Positions 1 to 8,375 of a stretch of 64,000 nt of DNA are shown here, in pieces. The number at the start of each line of letters is the position of its first letter. The first letter of the stretch is position 1. The notes under the pieces were generated by a model, which did no database searches, had not been told where the DNA came from, and was given only the letters and a program-made list of their open reading frames with translations. Source of the stretch: Flavobacterium sp. NKUCC04_CG (GTDB lineage: Bacteria; Bacteroidota; Bacteroidia; Flavobacteriales; Flavobacteriaceae); the NCBI RefSeq assembly GCF_019345525.1, contig NZ_JAHKRA010000010.1:62001-126000 (forward strand), read 5' to 3'. A program made the translations under genes and the position numbers.

Positions 1-1271
1 TCCTTTTTTCGGGCTTCTAATTGAACTGTCAGGTAGGGTTTTTCTTGGTAGGTTTCTAAAAGTTCTAATTCGATTGTTTTTTGCCCACTGTTTAAAGTCG
101 TTTTAAATTCATCAACATTTTTTGTTGCTGACTGAAAGTATTTATCATCTACAAACAAAATTTCTAACGGTTGATTATTGATGATTAAATCCGTTGACGA
201 CGAAAAGAATTCGTCTCCAATATTTAACTCTTTATTGATAGCAGTAGATAAGAATTTAGAATTGTTTCCCGCTTCTTGCATGGTGATGAAAATTAATCCG
301 ATGATGGCAAAAAACCATAAACCTGCTAGGATAATAGAAGTTAAACCCACGTATTTAAGATTTTTGTAGAGCAGTTTTAATCCAAGTAAAAACAAAATGA
401 TAAATGGAATAGCGCTGATCAGGAAAATGATTAAACCCATTACCCAAAGTGGGGTGCTTAACGCGAAATCTCCCGGTGTAAATTCAAATGCTCCGCCTTG
501 AGGAAAATGCCATTTATTGTTTGATACGACAATACCCGCTACAGCACTACCTAAAAAACCGAAAAAAGCAAAAATCAAAAAGCCAATTCCAAATATTCTT
601 CGGAGAATTTGAGCGGCGGAATCTCCAAATGCTAGTGTGTTTTTTCCAATGTTCTGTCCTACTTTTTGGTAATCGATATTGTTTACTTTATCTGAAACAT
701 AGTCAATGTTTTCTCTAACTTTTTTTTCGATGGATGAGATATTGATCGGTTCTCCTTTCATCTCTAACTTTTCGCTCGTAGAACTCGCTTTAGGTATCAC
801 GATCCATAGGATAATATACACCAATACGCCTGTTCCATAGAAGAACACTAAAATCAACAGTAAAATACGCAACCAAACAGGGTCTATTCTAAAATAATGT
901 CCCAATCCTGCTAATACACCACCGAGCACTCTCTTATCTGTGTCACGATATAATTTTCGTGAAAAAGTATTTGAAGTATGAGGTTGGCTGTAAGTATGGG
1001 GTTCCTCATCATCTATTCTGTAAGCTTCAGGCTCTCCCATAATTTGAATTATAGAATCGACATCCGTCAAAATAATCACTTGGTTGTTTGCATCAATACG
1101 CTCACTAAATAATTCGGCAATTCGACTCTCAATATCATGGATGATTTCTTCACGACCTTCCATATTAATCGAATTTCTAATCGCTTGTAAGTAATGATTT
1201 AATTTGTTGTATGCATTTTCATCGATGTGAAAAATGATTCCAGCTATATTTACAGTTACGGTCTTATTCAT
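1..1271 (-). CDS. PspC-domain inner-membrane protein (partial, C-terminus cut by window edge)
   Basis: The reading frame starts with ATG at 1271 and stays open to the window edge, about 423 codons. After a hydrophilic N-terminal part of about 90 residues comes a PspC domain (about residues 105-165, with RDTDKRVLGGVLAGLGHYF and a following hydrophobic helix). Several more membrane segments follow, and then the start of a soluble region. PspC domains act in phage-shock-type envelope stress responses. This long form with extra membrane segments is common in Bacteroidota beside a PadR regulator. Its ATG lies inside the end of the padR-like gene (8-base overlap), so the two are co-transcribed and probably co-regulated. 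The exact function of this long form is not known to me. The C-terminus lies outside the window. Confidence 0.85.
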   Translation of the reverse strand, partial: MNKTVTVNIAGIIFHIDENAYNKLNHYLQAIRNSINMEGREEIIHDIESRIAELFSERIDANNQVIILTDVDSIIQIMGEPEAYRIDDEEPHTYSQPHTSNTFSRKLYRDTDKRVLGGVLAGLGHYFRIDPVWLRILLLILVFFYGTGVLVYIILWIVIPKASSTSEKLEMKGEPINISSIEKKVRENIDYVSDKVNNIDYQKVGQNIGKNTLAFGDSAAQILRRIFGIGFLIFAFFGFLGSAVAGIVVSNNKWHFPQGGAFEFTPGDFALSTPLWVMGLIIFLISAIPFIILFLLGLKLLYKNLKYVGLTSIILAGLWFFAIIGLIFITMQEAGNNSKFLSTAINKELNIGDEFFSSSTDLIINNQPLEILFVDDKYFQSATKNVDEFKTTLNSGQKTIELELLETYQEKPYLTVQLEARKK

Positions 1272-1605
1272 GAGATTGAGTGTTAGTGGTTATTTTTTCT
1301 ACTGCTACGGATAATTCGGTCCATGTTTTACCTAATTCTACTAAAAATTCTTGTCCGAGGTCGGTTAAACGATAATATTTTCTCGGTGGACCTGCGTTGG
1401 ATTCTTCCCAGCGATAACTGAGTAAATCATCGTTTTTTAGTCGTGTAAGCAAGGGATATATCGTTCCCTCAACAACTAGCAACTTCGCTTGTTTAAGCTC
1501 GTCTAATATTTCAGAAGTATAACAGTCCCTTCCTTGCATTATGGAAAGGATGCAGAACTCTAAAATACCCTTGCGCATCTGCGCTTTAGTGTTTTCTATA
1601 TTCAT
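1264..1605 (-). CDS. PadR family transcriptional regulator
   Basis: This 113-residue winged-helix repressor has the typical PadR core: an N-terminal helix-turn-helix (residues about 12-75, including EGTIYPLLTRL and the wing around PPRKYYRLTDLG) and a short C-terminal helix for dimerisation. It is short, as in the PadR-s2 type. The stop codon overlaps the start of the PspC-domain gene. PadR-PspC pairs are recurrent, and the natural inference is that this protein senses an envelope signal and represses its own operon. A -7 element (1635-1642) and a dyad (1645-1665) lie just upstream and fit autoregulation. Confidence 0.92.
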   Translation of the reverse strand: MNIENTKAQMRKGILEFCILSIMQGRDCYTSEILDELKQAKLLVVEGTIYPLLTRLKNDDLLSYRWEESNAGPPRKYYRLTDLGQEFLVELGKTWTELSVAVEKITTNTQSHE

Positions 1606-1634
1606 GGTTTTAGAATGTTTCGATGTTTCTTATG

Positions 1635-1665
1635 CAAAGATATGTACAAAGGACTGTACTTTGTA
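1635..1665 (-). promoter_or_regulatory. padR promoter -7 box with overlapping dyad (candidate PadR operator)
   Basis: On the minus strand 1642-1635 reads TATCTTTG, a match to the Bacteroidota -7 element TAnnTTTG. Directly upstream of it 1645-1651 (TACAAAG) and 1659-1665 (CTTTGTA) form a perfect 7-bp inverted repeat with a 7-base centre. The dyad lies where a -33 to -7 spacer would be, a position expected for repressor binding. No good -33 TTG at 19 bp is present. Operator function is inferred. Confidence 0.45.
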
Positions 1666-1844
1666 TTGCAAGGTACTAATAATTAACTTTATTTTAACTT
1701 TTTAAATAATTTTACTTCTTGGTTTTTTTTTCGTATTTTTATAAAAAAGTCAAGGTTTTTCAACGGCTTAAGGTCGAATTGCGAATGTTTTTTTCTATAT
1801 ATTGATGTTCTGTATAACGGCCTTAATTATAATATTTTTATACT

Positions 1845-2309
1845 ATGAAACTTACGCCTTCAAAGCTGAATAGCTATTTATTTATGAAATTACCCGCTGC
1901 CTATTGGACTGGAGTAAGGGTTAAGGAAATTTCATCGGTTAAGTGTATTTCGACGGTCAAATACCGTTGGGTCAATCAAAATCCCTTTCGTTCCATGTAT
2001 TTTGCAGTTCAGGCCATGGCAGCAGAATTATCAACAGGTGCTTTAGTCATGGACCACATACAAGCGAGTAAAGCCAATATTTCAATGCTGGTTGCTCAAA
2101 ATAACAGTCGATTTACCAAAAAGGCAGTAGGGCGAATTTATTTTGAATGCGCCGATGGTGAAAAGGTTCAGTTGGCTATTAAAGAGGCTATTGCCACTGG
2201 AGAGGGACAGACTTTTTGGATGCAGTCCATAGGGCGTAATCAAAACAATGAAGTGGTTTCGGAAATGAATTTCGAATGGACAATTAAAGTAAAACCCCCT
2301 AAAAAATAA
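1845..2309 (+). CDS. DUF4442 (hotdog-fold) protein
   Basis: The 154-residue protein resembles the DUF4442 family, which has a hotdog thioesterase-like fold. Recognisable pieces are the early 'MKLPAAYWTGVRV' segment, a central 'NPFRSMYFAVQAMAAELSTG' helix (the hotdog helix carrying an AAELS-type acidic residue) and a beta-rich C-terminal half. Members are often annotated as putative acyl-CoA thioesterases, but the substrate is not known. It ends 6 bases before the next gene, so the two are probably one transcript. No signal peptide is present, so it is cytoplasmic. Confidence 0.75.
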   Translation: MKLTPSKLNSYLFMKLPAAYWTGVRVKEISSVKCISTVKYRWVNQNPFRSMYFAVQAMAAELSTGALVMDHIQASKANISMLVAQNNSRFTKKAVGRIYFECADGEKVQLAIKEAIATGEGQTFWMQSIGRNQNNEVVSEMNFEWTIKVKPPKK

Positions 2310-2315
2310 GAATTT

Positions 2316-3221
2316 ATGAAAGTATTGATAACAGGTGCCACGGGCTTTATAGGTAGTGCCTTGAGTTCTTATTTGCTGAGTAAAGGTTATACGGTAAATT
2401 ACGTAACTACAGACCGGGATAAAATTAAAGATGCCGCACGTTATCATGGATTTTATTGGAATCCCGCGAAATCTGCTTTTGATTTAAAAGCTTTAGAGGG
2501 TGTTGAAGTTATAGTGCATTTAGCGGGATCAAGTATTTCTAAGCGCTGGACTTCGAAAAATAAAGAGCTGATGATTTCAAGTAGAGTATTGGCTACGGAG
2601 TTTTTATTTCAAACTTTAAAAAATCAAAAAAACGAGGTTAAGCAAATCGTTGGAGCCTCTGCAATAGGGATATATCAAGATAGTATAGACTATGTACATC
2701 ACGAGGATTCTGTTTTGATTGACCAAGGTTTTCTTGGGGATTTGGTTCAACTTTGGGAAGCAGAGAATAAAAAGTTTGAGCTTTTAGATATTTCGGTTTG
2801 TCTTTTTAGGATCGGAATGGTATTGTCAAAAAATGATGGCGCATTGCCTGAGTTGGTGAAGCCAATTCAACGTTATTACGGCGCTGTTTTGGGATCGGGT
2901 GTGCAAACGCATTCCTGGATCCATCGCGAAGATTTAATTTATATGATGGAGTTTGCTATCAGCCATCAATTGAAGGGGGTGTTCAATGCCGTTTCACCTA
3001 TGCCAATACAACAAGGTAAGTTGATACAGGAATTAAAAACCATTTTACATAAACCCATATTAATGCCTAGAATTCCAACGTTTTTATTGCGGTTGATTCT
3101 CGGAGAGCAGCAAGTCTTAGTCACCGCAAGCCAAATTGTTAGTTCCGATAAAATACAACAGAGCGGATACGAATTTAAATACCTTAATCTTAAAGATGCT
3201 TTACATAATTTGCTGAAATAA
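2316..3221 (+). CDS. TIGR01777 family SDR epimerase-like protein
   Basis: This 301-residue protein begins with the NAD(P)-binding Rossmann motif GATGFIGS (residues about 7-14) and ends with a conserved DUF1731-like tail (around 'TFLLRLILGEQQVLVTASQ'). That combination defines the TIGR01777 group (YfcH of E. coli), extended short-chain dehydrogenase relatives. The reaction is unknown. It follows the DUF4442 gene by 6 bases and is closed by a strong hairpin terminator at 3309-3337. Confidence 0.85.
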   Translation: MKVLITGATGFIGSALSSYLLSKGYTVNYVTTDRDKIKDAARYHGFYWNPAKSAFDLKALEGVEVIVHLAGSSISKRWTSKNKELMISSRVLATEFLFQTLKNQKNEVKQIVGASAIGIYQDSIDYVHHEDSVLIDQGFLGDLVQLWEAENKKFELLDISVCLFRIGMVLSKNDGALPELVKPIQRYYGAVLGSGVQTHSWIHREDLIYMMEFAISHQLKGVFNAVSPMPIQQGKLIQELKTILHKPILMPRIPTFLLRLILGEQQVLVTASQIVSSDKIQQSGYEFKYLNLKDALHNLLK

Positions 3222-3308
3222 GAGAACAATCCGATAAGGTTTAAAGAAATACTAAGTTGGTTTGATGTCCTTTTGTTCAAACCGATATATTACAAAGTCC
3301 TAATATCA

Positions 3309-3337
3309 AAAAAAGCTGTCTATAAGACAGCTTTTTT
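3309..3337. terminator. Bidirectional intrinsic terminator
   Basis: A 13-bp stem (A tract plus GCTGTCT pairing with AGACAGC plus T tract) with a 3-base loop lies between the convergent SDR gene and the YceI gene, with T runs in both directions. Confidence 0.85.
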
Positions 3338-3352
3338 CTATTGATAAAAAAA

Positions 3353-4024
3353 TTATTTAGTTGCTTTAACGTGTAATTTGATTAGGATTTCGTCGTTGAT
3401 GGCTTTGTCTCCTAAGTTATCAAAAACAGAGTTTGAATTAAAATTGATTTTCCAATCCGTTCTGTTGATAGCAAATTCGTCAGCATGTATCATTACTTCA
3501 TTGTCTGCAGTCGTAATCATTGCAGGGAATTTAATCGCTTTAGTAATGTCTTTTAAAGTTAAGTTACCCGCGATAATACTTTTACCATTTTCTTCGGTTA
3601 CAGAAGTAATTTCGAAAGTTCCTTGTGGGTATTTGTTTACGTTAAAGAAATGATCCGTAGCTTCTTCTTTACCTGTTCCTTTTAAGTGAGCTTCTAAATC
3701 TTCTTTTCCGTCACCAGCTTTTAAGTCATCTACTGAAATAGATTTCATATCAAAAACGATTTTACCATTTTCGATTTTACCGTCTTTTACATGGATTTCA
3801 CCGTTGGCAATAGTTATAGTTCCGTTATGTTTCCCTCCAGTAAGTTTCCCACCAGTCCATTCTACTTTAGAATCAGCAGCAGCAACCGCATAAGTTAGCG
3901 CATCTTTAGATGTTTCTGTACCTTCAGTAATTTCAGTTGCATCTCCCGTATTTTTCGGCTCATTTTTACATGCTGTCAAACTTAAAGCAGCAAAGGCAAA
4001 TAAAGTAATTACATTTTTTTTCAT
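3353..4024 (-). CDS. YceI-family lipoprotein
   Basis: The 223-residue protein has a lipoprotein signal peptide with lipobox LTAC (Cys19), followed by a Thr/Glu-rich spacer and a YceI domain from about residue 45 to the end (VEWTGGKLTGGKHNGTI, HFFNVNKYPQGTFEI and the terminal IKLHVKATK). YceI proteins form lipocalin-like barrels that bind isoprenoid-type lipids; the physiological role here is not known. Two overlapping -7 matches (TATGTTTG at 4049-4056 and TAAATTTG at 4058-4065, minus strand) lie just upstream, though neither has a well-placed -33 TTG. Confidence 0.9.
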   Translation of the reverse strand: MKKNVITLFAFAALSLTACKNEPKNTGDATEITEGTETSKDALTYAVAAADSKVEWTGGKLTGGKHNGTITIANGEIHVKDGKIENGKIVFDMKSISVDDLKAGDGKEDLEAHLKGTGKEEATDHFFNVNKYPQGTFEITSVTEENGKSIIAGNLTLKDITKAIKFPAMITTADNEVMIHADEFAINRTDWKINFNSNSVFDNLGDKAINDEILIKLHVKATK

Positions 4025-4140
4025 AGTTAAATTTGATTTTATTTATAGCAAACATATCAAATTTATATGAATATTTGACTAAAAAAACATTAAAAAAAAG
4101 GCCAATTAACGTTTTATTTTCCGCTTTTAAGGCAGTTATA

Positions 4141-4181
4141 GTGTCAAATTGGCACGCTCCGCTAAATTGGCAATACTTTTG
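4141..4181 (+). promoter_or_regulatory. grpE promoter with palindrome and direct repeats
   Basis: TACTTTTG at 4174-4181 matches the -7 element, with TTG at 4149-4151 (22-base spacer). The sequence 4141-4155 is an imperfect palindrome (12 of 15 positions self-complementary, GTGTCAAATTGGCAC). The nonamer AAATTGGCA occurs at 4146-4154 and again at 4164-4172, an 18-base offset. The repeats overlap the -33 region and spacer, so they are well placed to control heat-shock expression of grpE-dnaJ. The binding factor is unknown. Confidence 0.55.
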
Positions 4182-4227
4182 TATAGTAAAGATGTAGTAT
4201 AATAGAAAAAAAATAAAAGTTGATAAT

Positions 4228-4770
4228 ATGAGCACTGAAAACAAAGACATTAACAAAGATCAAGAAGAGGTGGTTCAAGAAGTAAATACCGTTGATAACC
4301 TTGATAATAATCAAGAGGTTGAAGTTCCGGAGTTAAGCATTGAAGATGAGTTAACGAAGGAAAAAGACAGATTTTTGCGGTTATTTGCTGAGTTTGAAAA
4401 CTATAAAAAACGTACTTCAAGAGAGCGTATGGAGCTTTTTAAAACTGCCAATGAAGAAGTCTTAGTGGCTTTATTGCCAGTTTTAGATGATTTTGACAGA
4501 GCCTTGATTGAAATGGCAAAGATAGAAAGTGAAGAAAATTTGGTTGGAGTTTCTTTAATTTCAAATAAATTCCGTGACATATTGTCTTCTAAAGGACTTG
4601 TTGAGGTTGGGGTTGGAAAAGGTGATGCTTTTAGTGCTGATCGTGCAGAAGCCATAACCCAGATTCCTGCAGGAGATAAAATGAAAGGAAAAATAGTAGA
4701 TGTAATTGAAAAAGGTTATCAATTGGGTGATAAAATCATCAGATTTCCAAAAGTTGTTATAGGACAATAA
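4228..4770 (+). CDS. grpE: Nucleotide exchange factor GrpE
   Basis: GrpE releases ADP from DnaK and so drives the chaperone cycle. The 180-residue protein has an acidic, Asn/Glu-rich N-terminus (1-40), a long dimerising coiled coil (about 42-110, containing the hallmark RLFAEFENYKKRTSRE) and the C-terminal beta-wing domain (about 125-180, ending GDKIIRFPKVVIG). Length is normal. It lies 34 bases before dnaJ, forming a grpE-dnaJ operon; dnaK is not in this window. Confidence 0.97.
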   Translation: MSTENKDINKDQEEVVQEVNTVDNLDNNQEVEVPELSIEDELTKEKDRFLRLFAEFENYKKRTSRERMELFKTANEEVLVALLPVLDDFDRALIEMAKIESEENLVGVSLISNKFRDILSSKGLVEVGVGKGDAFSADRAEAITQIPAGDKMKGKIVDVIEKGYQLGDKIIRFPKVVIGQ

Positions 4771-4804
4771 AATTTAAGATTACATAAAAAATAATAGATT
4801 TCAA

Positions 4805-5920
4805 ATGAAACAAGATTATTACGAAATATTAGGTATTGATAGAAACGCAGATGCTGCTGCGATAAAAAAAGCTTATCGTAAAAAAGCTATTGATCATCAT
4901 CCTGATAAAAATCAAGGTGATGCAACAGCTGAGGAAAAATTTAAGCTTGCGGCAGAAGCCTATGAAGTATTAAGCGATCCCGATAAGAAAGCACGTTATG
5001 ATCAATACGGACATGCAGCCTTTGATGGCGGTGGCGGTTTTGGCGGCGGTGGCGGTAATCATATGAATATGGACGATATCTTTAGTCAATTTGGAGATAT
5101 TTTCGGCGGTGGCGGTTTCGGCGGTTTCGGCGGTGGTGCTCAGCAACGAAGAGTTAAGGGAGCTAGTTTGCGTATCAAGGTTAAATTGACCTTAGAAGAT
5201 ATTGCTAATGGTGTCGAAAAGAAAGTGAAAGTCAAAAGAAAAGTTCAGGCTAAAGGAGTAACTTTTAAAAGTTGCCCTACCTGTAACGGTACGGGACAAG
5301 TAACTAAAATTGCCAACACTATTTTAGGAAGAATGCAGACCTCTGCCCCTTGTCACGTTTGTGGTGGTGCTGGACAAATTTTGGACAGTAAACCCGCAGG
5401 TGCTGATGCACAAGGAATGGTGATGGAAGAAGAAACTGTGCCAATCAAAATTCCTGCTGGAGTAGTAGACGGTATGCAATTAAAAGTTTCTGGAAAAGGA
5501 AACGAAGCACCGGGAAGCAATAGTATTCCAGGAGATTTAATTGTAGTTATCGAAGAAATCGAGCACGAAAAATTAAAAAGAGAAGGTGAGAATATCCATT
5601 ATGATTTGTATATTAGTTTTGCAGAAGCGGCCTTAGGAGGTTCTAAAGAAATTGAAGCCGTTAATGGACGTGTGCGCATTAAACTCGAAGAAGGTATACA
5701 ATCGGGAAAAATACTTCGTTTAAAAGGTAAAGGATTGCCGAGCGTTAATCGTTATGGCACAGGTGATTTGTTGGTTCATATTAACGTATGGACTCCAAAA
5801 ACACTAAATAAAGAACAAAAAGAATTTTTTGAAAGGATGAAAGAGGATGAGAATTTTATCCCGCATCCCGGAAAATCTGACAAATCTTTTTTTGAAAAAG
5901 TAAAAGAAATGTTTTCGTAA
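4805..5920 (+). CDS. dnaJ: Chaperone DnaJ with only two zinc-finger CxxCxGxG repeats
   Basis: The 371-residue DnaK co-chaperone has a J domain (about 4-66, HPD at 32-34), a Gly/Phe-rich linker (75-112), a shortened zinc region and two C-terminal substrate-binding beta domains plus dimerisation tail. Canonical type I DnaJ has four CxxCxGxG motifs making two zinc centres. Here only CPTCNGTG (157-164) and CHVCGGAG (183-190) remain. By alignment with the E. coli protein from memory these are motifs 2 and 3 (zinc centre II). The places of motifs 1 and 4 read KVQAKG and KPAGADAQG. The frame is intact on both sides, so this is a lineage form and not damage. A 14-bp hairpin terminator follows. Confidence 0.97.
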   Translation: MKQDYYEILGIDRNADAAAIKKAYRKKAIDHHPDKNQGDATAEEKFKLAAEAYEVLSDPDKKARYDQYGHAAFDGGGGFGGGGGNHMNMDDIFSQFGDIFGGGGFGGFGGGAQQRRVKGASLRIKVKLTLEDIANGVEKKVKVKRKVQAKGVTFKSCPTCNGTGQVTKIANTILGRMQTSAPCHVCGGAGQILDSKPAGADAQGMVMEEETVPIKIPAGVVDGMQLKVSGKGNEAPGSNSIPGDLIVVIEEIEHEKLKREGENIHYDLYISFAEAALGGSKEIEAVNGRVRIKLEEGIQSGKILRLKGKGLPSVNRYGTGDLLVHINVWTPKTLNKEQKEFFERMKEDENFIPHPGKSDKSFFEKVKEMFS

Positions 5921-5990
5921 TATGGAAAAAAAGTTTTATATTTGGACAACACTTATAAAACGGTGGATTTTCTTTTTCATAGCAATTTTT

Positions 5991-6030
5991 CCCATCCTTA
6001 TTTATTTTTAAATAAGGATGGGTTTTTTTT
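5991..6030 (+). terminator. Terminator after dnaJ
   Basis: A perfect 14-bp stem (5991-6004 with 6009-6022) with a TTTT loop is followed by eight T. It closes the grpE-dnaJ operon. Confidence 0.92.
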
Positions 6031-6112
6031 ACCCATTTTGAATTGAAATCCATTCCATATTCTAAATATAGATAAAAAAAACTACTTTTACAAAATAAAC
6101 CCTACGATCATA

Positions 6113-7030
6113 ATGAATCCGATTTTAGAAGTTCAAAATGTTGTTAAACGCTATGCCGATAAAACGGCCCTTAATCAAGTTTCTCTAAGTATTCCTCAAG
6201 GAAGTATTTATGGATTACTAGGTCCAAATGGTGCGGGAAAAACATCCTTAATTCGAATTATTAATCAAATAACCCTTCCTGATGAAGGCAGGATTCTCTT
6301 AGATGGAGAACCCTTAGGGCCCCAACACATCAAACATATTGGTTATATGCCGGAAGAACGCGGTTTGTATAAAACGATGAAAGTTGGTGAACAAGCCCTG
6401 TATTTGGCTCAACTTAAAGGACTATCTAAAGTAGAGGCAAAACGACAATTGGAATATTGGTTTGAAAAACTTGAAATTCAAGGATGGTGGAACAAAAAAA
6501 TTCAAGAGCTCTCTAAAGGGATGGCTCAAAAAATACAATTTGTGGTGACGGTTTTGCATCAACCCAAATTGTTGATTTTTGACGAACCTTTTTCCGGATT
6601 TGATCCTGTAAATGCCAATATCATAAAAGATGAAATTCTCGAGTTACAACGAAAAGGATCGACGATTATCTTTTCCACCCACCGTATGGAAAGTGTTGAA
6701 GAAATGTGTGATCATATTGCTTTAATTCACCAGTCCAATAAATTGATTGAAGGTAAGTTAGTCGATGTGAAAAAACAATTTAGAACCAATACATATCAAG
6801 TGGGAATTATTTGTAATCAGATCGAAAAGTTAATGTACGATTTAACACAGAAATTTGAGGTAGCCCACACGAGTTTTAAATCATTAAACAATGAATTGCA
6901 ATTGGAAGTCGAGTTGGGTAATTCTGTACCAAATGAATTGCTTCAAATCTTAGTACTCAATGGGCAAGTAACTCATTTTGTTGAAAAAATCCCAACTGTT
7001 AATGATATTTTTATCCAAACTGTAAGCTAA
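6113..7030 (+). CDS. ABC transporter ATP-binding protein (NatA-like)
   Basis: The 305-residue cytoplasmic ATPase has a Walker A GPNGAGKT (about 38-45), a signature LSKGMAQK, a Walker B LLIFDEPFSGFDP and a switch histidine in 'STHR'. The degenerate signature (SKGM) and the C-terminal extension of about 90 residues are typical of NatA/CcmA-type exporters that pair with an ABC-2 permease. The permease gene follows after 4 bases. The substrate is unknown; Na+ export is one known role for NatAB relatives. No exact promoter was found, although TACTTTTA lies about 25 bases before the ATG. Confidence 0.92.
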   Translation: MNPILEVQNVVKRYADKTALNQVSLSIPQGSIYGLLGPNGAGKTSLIRIINQITLPDEGRILLDGEPLGPQHIKHIGYMPEERGLYKTMKVGEQALYLAQLKGLSKVEAKRQLEYWFEKLEIQGWWNKKIQELSKGMAQKIQFVVTVLHQPKLLIFDEPFSGFDPVNANIIKDEILELQRKGSTIIFSTHRMESVEEMCDHIALIHQSNKLIEGKLVDVKKQFRTNTYQVGIICNQIEKLMYDLTQKFEVAHTSFKSLNNELQLEVELGNSVPNELLQILVLNGQVTHFVEKIPTVNDIFIQTVS

Positions 7031-7034
7031 TATA

Positions 7035-8336
7035 ATGAGTATTTTATCTTTAATAATTAAGAGAGAATTTATTGCCAAAGTGCGCAATAAATCTTTTATC
7101 GTAATGACTTTTTTAAGTCCAGTTATATTTGTTTTGTTGGCATTTCTTATCACGTATCTCAGTACGATGAAAGCGGATGTCAAGAAAATTGCTATACACG
7201 ATGAAACCGGCTATTTTGTAAAACACTTTAAAAATACCGATTTATACGAATACCAAGATTTGTCTGCAATCGATATTAAAATTATCAAAGACAGTATTAT
7301 CACGGAAGCTTATGAAGGTTTGTTATACATACCTAAAGCTGCGGATATCTCTACTTTACAAAACGGTATTCAATACATATCTAATGACAGTCCAAGTTTT
7401 GGTTTTATCAGTAATATAGAGGGAATTATAGCCGATGAAATCACCACTTATAACGTGATAAAATCGGGTATGGACGTGGCTTTAATCGAAGCAACCAGAG
7501 CCAAAGTCGATTTGACTTTGGAAAAAGCTTCTGGCGAGACTACTGTTAAGGGGCTAAACGAAATAAAGATTGCTATAGGGGGGCTTTTTGGATATATGAT
7601 CATGATGTTTATCATTATCTATGGAAACTTGGTCATGCGTAGCGTTATTGAGGAAAAAACCAATCGTATTATTGAGATTATTATTTCATCGGTTAAGCCG
7701 TTTCAACTGATGATGGGGAAAATTATAGGCACTTCATTGGCAGGTATTTTGCAGTTTTCTATATGGGCTATAGTTGGTGGGATTTTATTAGTAGCGGTTT
7801 CAGCAATATTTGGAATCAATGCTTCAACGAATGTAGCCAATGTTCCGCTAGATGGCGTTGTATCTGAAAATGCTATCCTAAATGCTCAAAACTACCTTAC
7901 AGAGATTATGGAATTGCCGATACTTTCTTTAGTAGGTTACTTTTTTCTATTTTTCTTGGGAGGTTATTTTTTATATAGTTCGCTATATGCGGCAATAGGT
8001 GCAGCAGTAGATAGTGAAACCGATACACAACAATTTTTACTACCTATTATGTTGCCGTTGATGTTGGGTGTGTATGTGGGCTTTTTTACTGTGATTCACA
8101 ATCCACACGGAACGGTTGCCACGGTGTTTTCGATGATTCCTTTTACATCGCCCATAGTCATGTTAATGCGTATTCCGTTTGGAGTGCCATGGTGGCAGAT
8201 TTTATTGTCGTTACTGATTTTATTCGGGACCTTTATTGTGACCGTATGGTTGGCGGCAAAAATATATAGAATTGGTATTTTGATGTACGGAAAACGCCCA
8301 TCGTGGAAAGAATTGTATAAGTGGTTAAAATATTAA
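7035..8336 (+). CDS. ABC-2 type transporter permease (NatB-like)
   Basis: The 433-residue membrane protein has one N-terminal membrane helix (about 22-45), a large extracytoplasmic domain (about 50-180) and a cluster of about five to six helices (180-415), the NatB-like topology. The motif 'NRIIEIIISSVKPFQLMMGKIIG' (cytoplasmic coupling segment) is typical of ABC-2 permeases. It is the partner of the ATPase encoded just upstream. The substrate cannot be told from sequence. Confidence 0.9.
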   Translation: MSILSLIIKREFIAKVRNKSFIVMTFLSPVIFVLLAFLITYLSTMKADVKKIAIHDETGYFVKHFKNTDLYEYQDLSAIDIKIIKDSIITEAYEGLLYIPKAADISTLQNGIQYISNDSPSFGFISNIEGIIADEITTYNVIKSGMDVALIEATRAKVDLTLEKASGETTVKGLNEIKIAIGGLFGYMIMMFIIIYGNLVMRSVIEEKTNRIIEIIISSVKPFQLMMGKIIGTSLAGILQFSIWAIVGGILLVAVSAIFGINASTNVANVPLDGVVSENAILNAQNYLTEIMELPILSLVGYFFLFFLGGYFLYSSLYAAIGAAVDSETDTQQFLLPIMLPLMLGVYVGFFTVIHNPHGTVATVFSMIPFTSPIVMLMRIPFGVPWWQILLSLLILFGTFIVTVWLAAKIYRIGILMYGKRPSWKELYKWLKY

Positions 8337-8375
8337 GTATAAGCATATAATATCTATTTTAATAACAATAAAAAG

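Noticed and set aside
178..718. Plus-strand reading frames opposite the PspC gene
   Set aside because: They lie wholly inside the intact minus-strand PspC-domain frame and code for no recognisable protein.
4149..4165. Sigma-54 promoter before grpE (TGGCAC found)
   Set aside because: The -24 half matches, but the -12 half reads GCTAA at the place of TTGCW, so spacing and sequence fail; a TAnnTTTG promoter fits.
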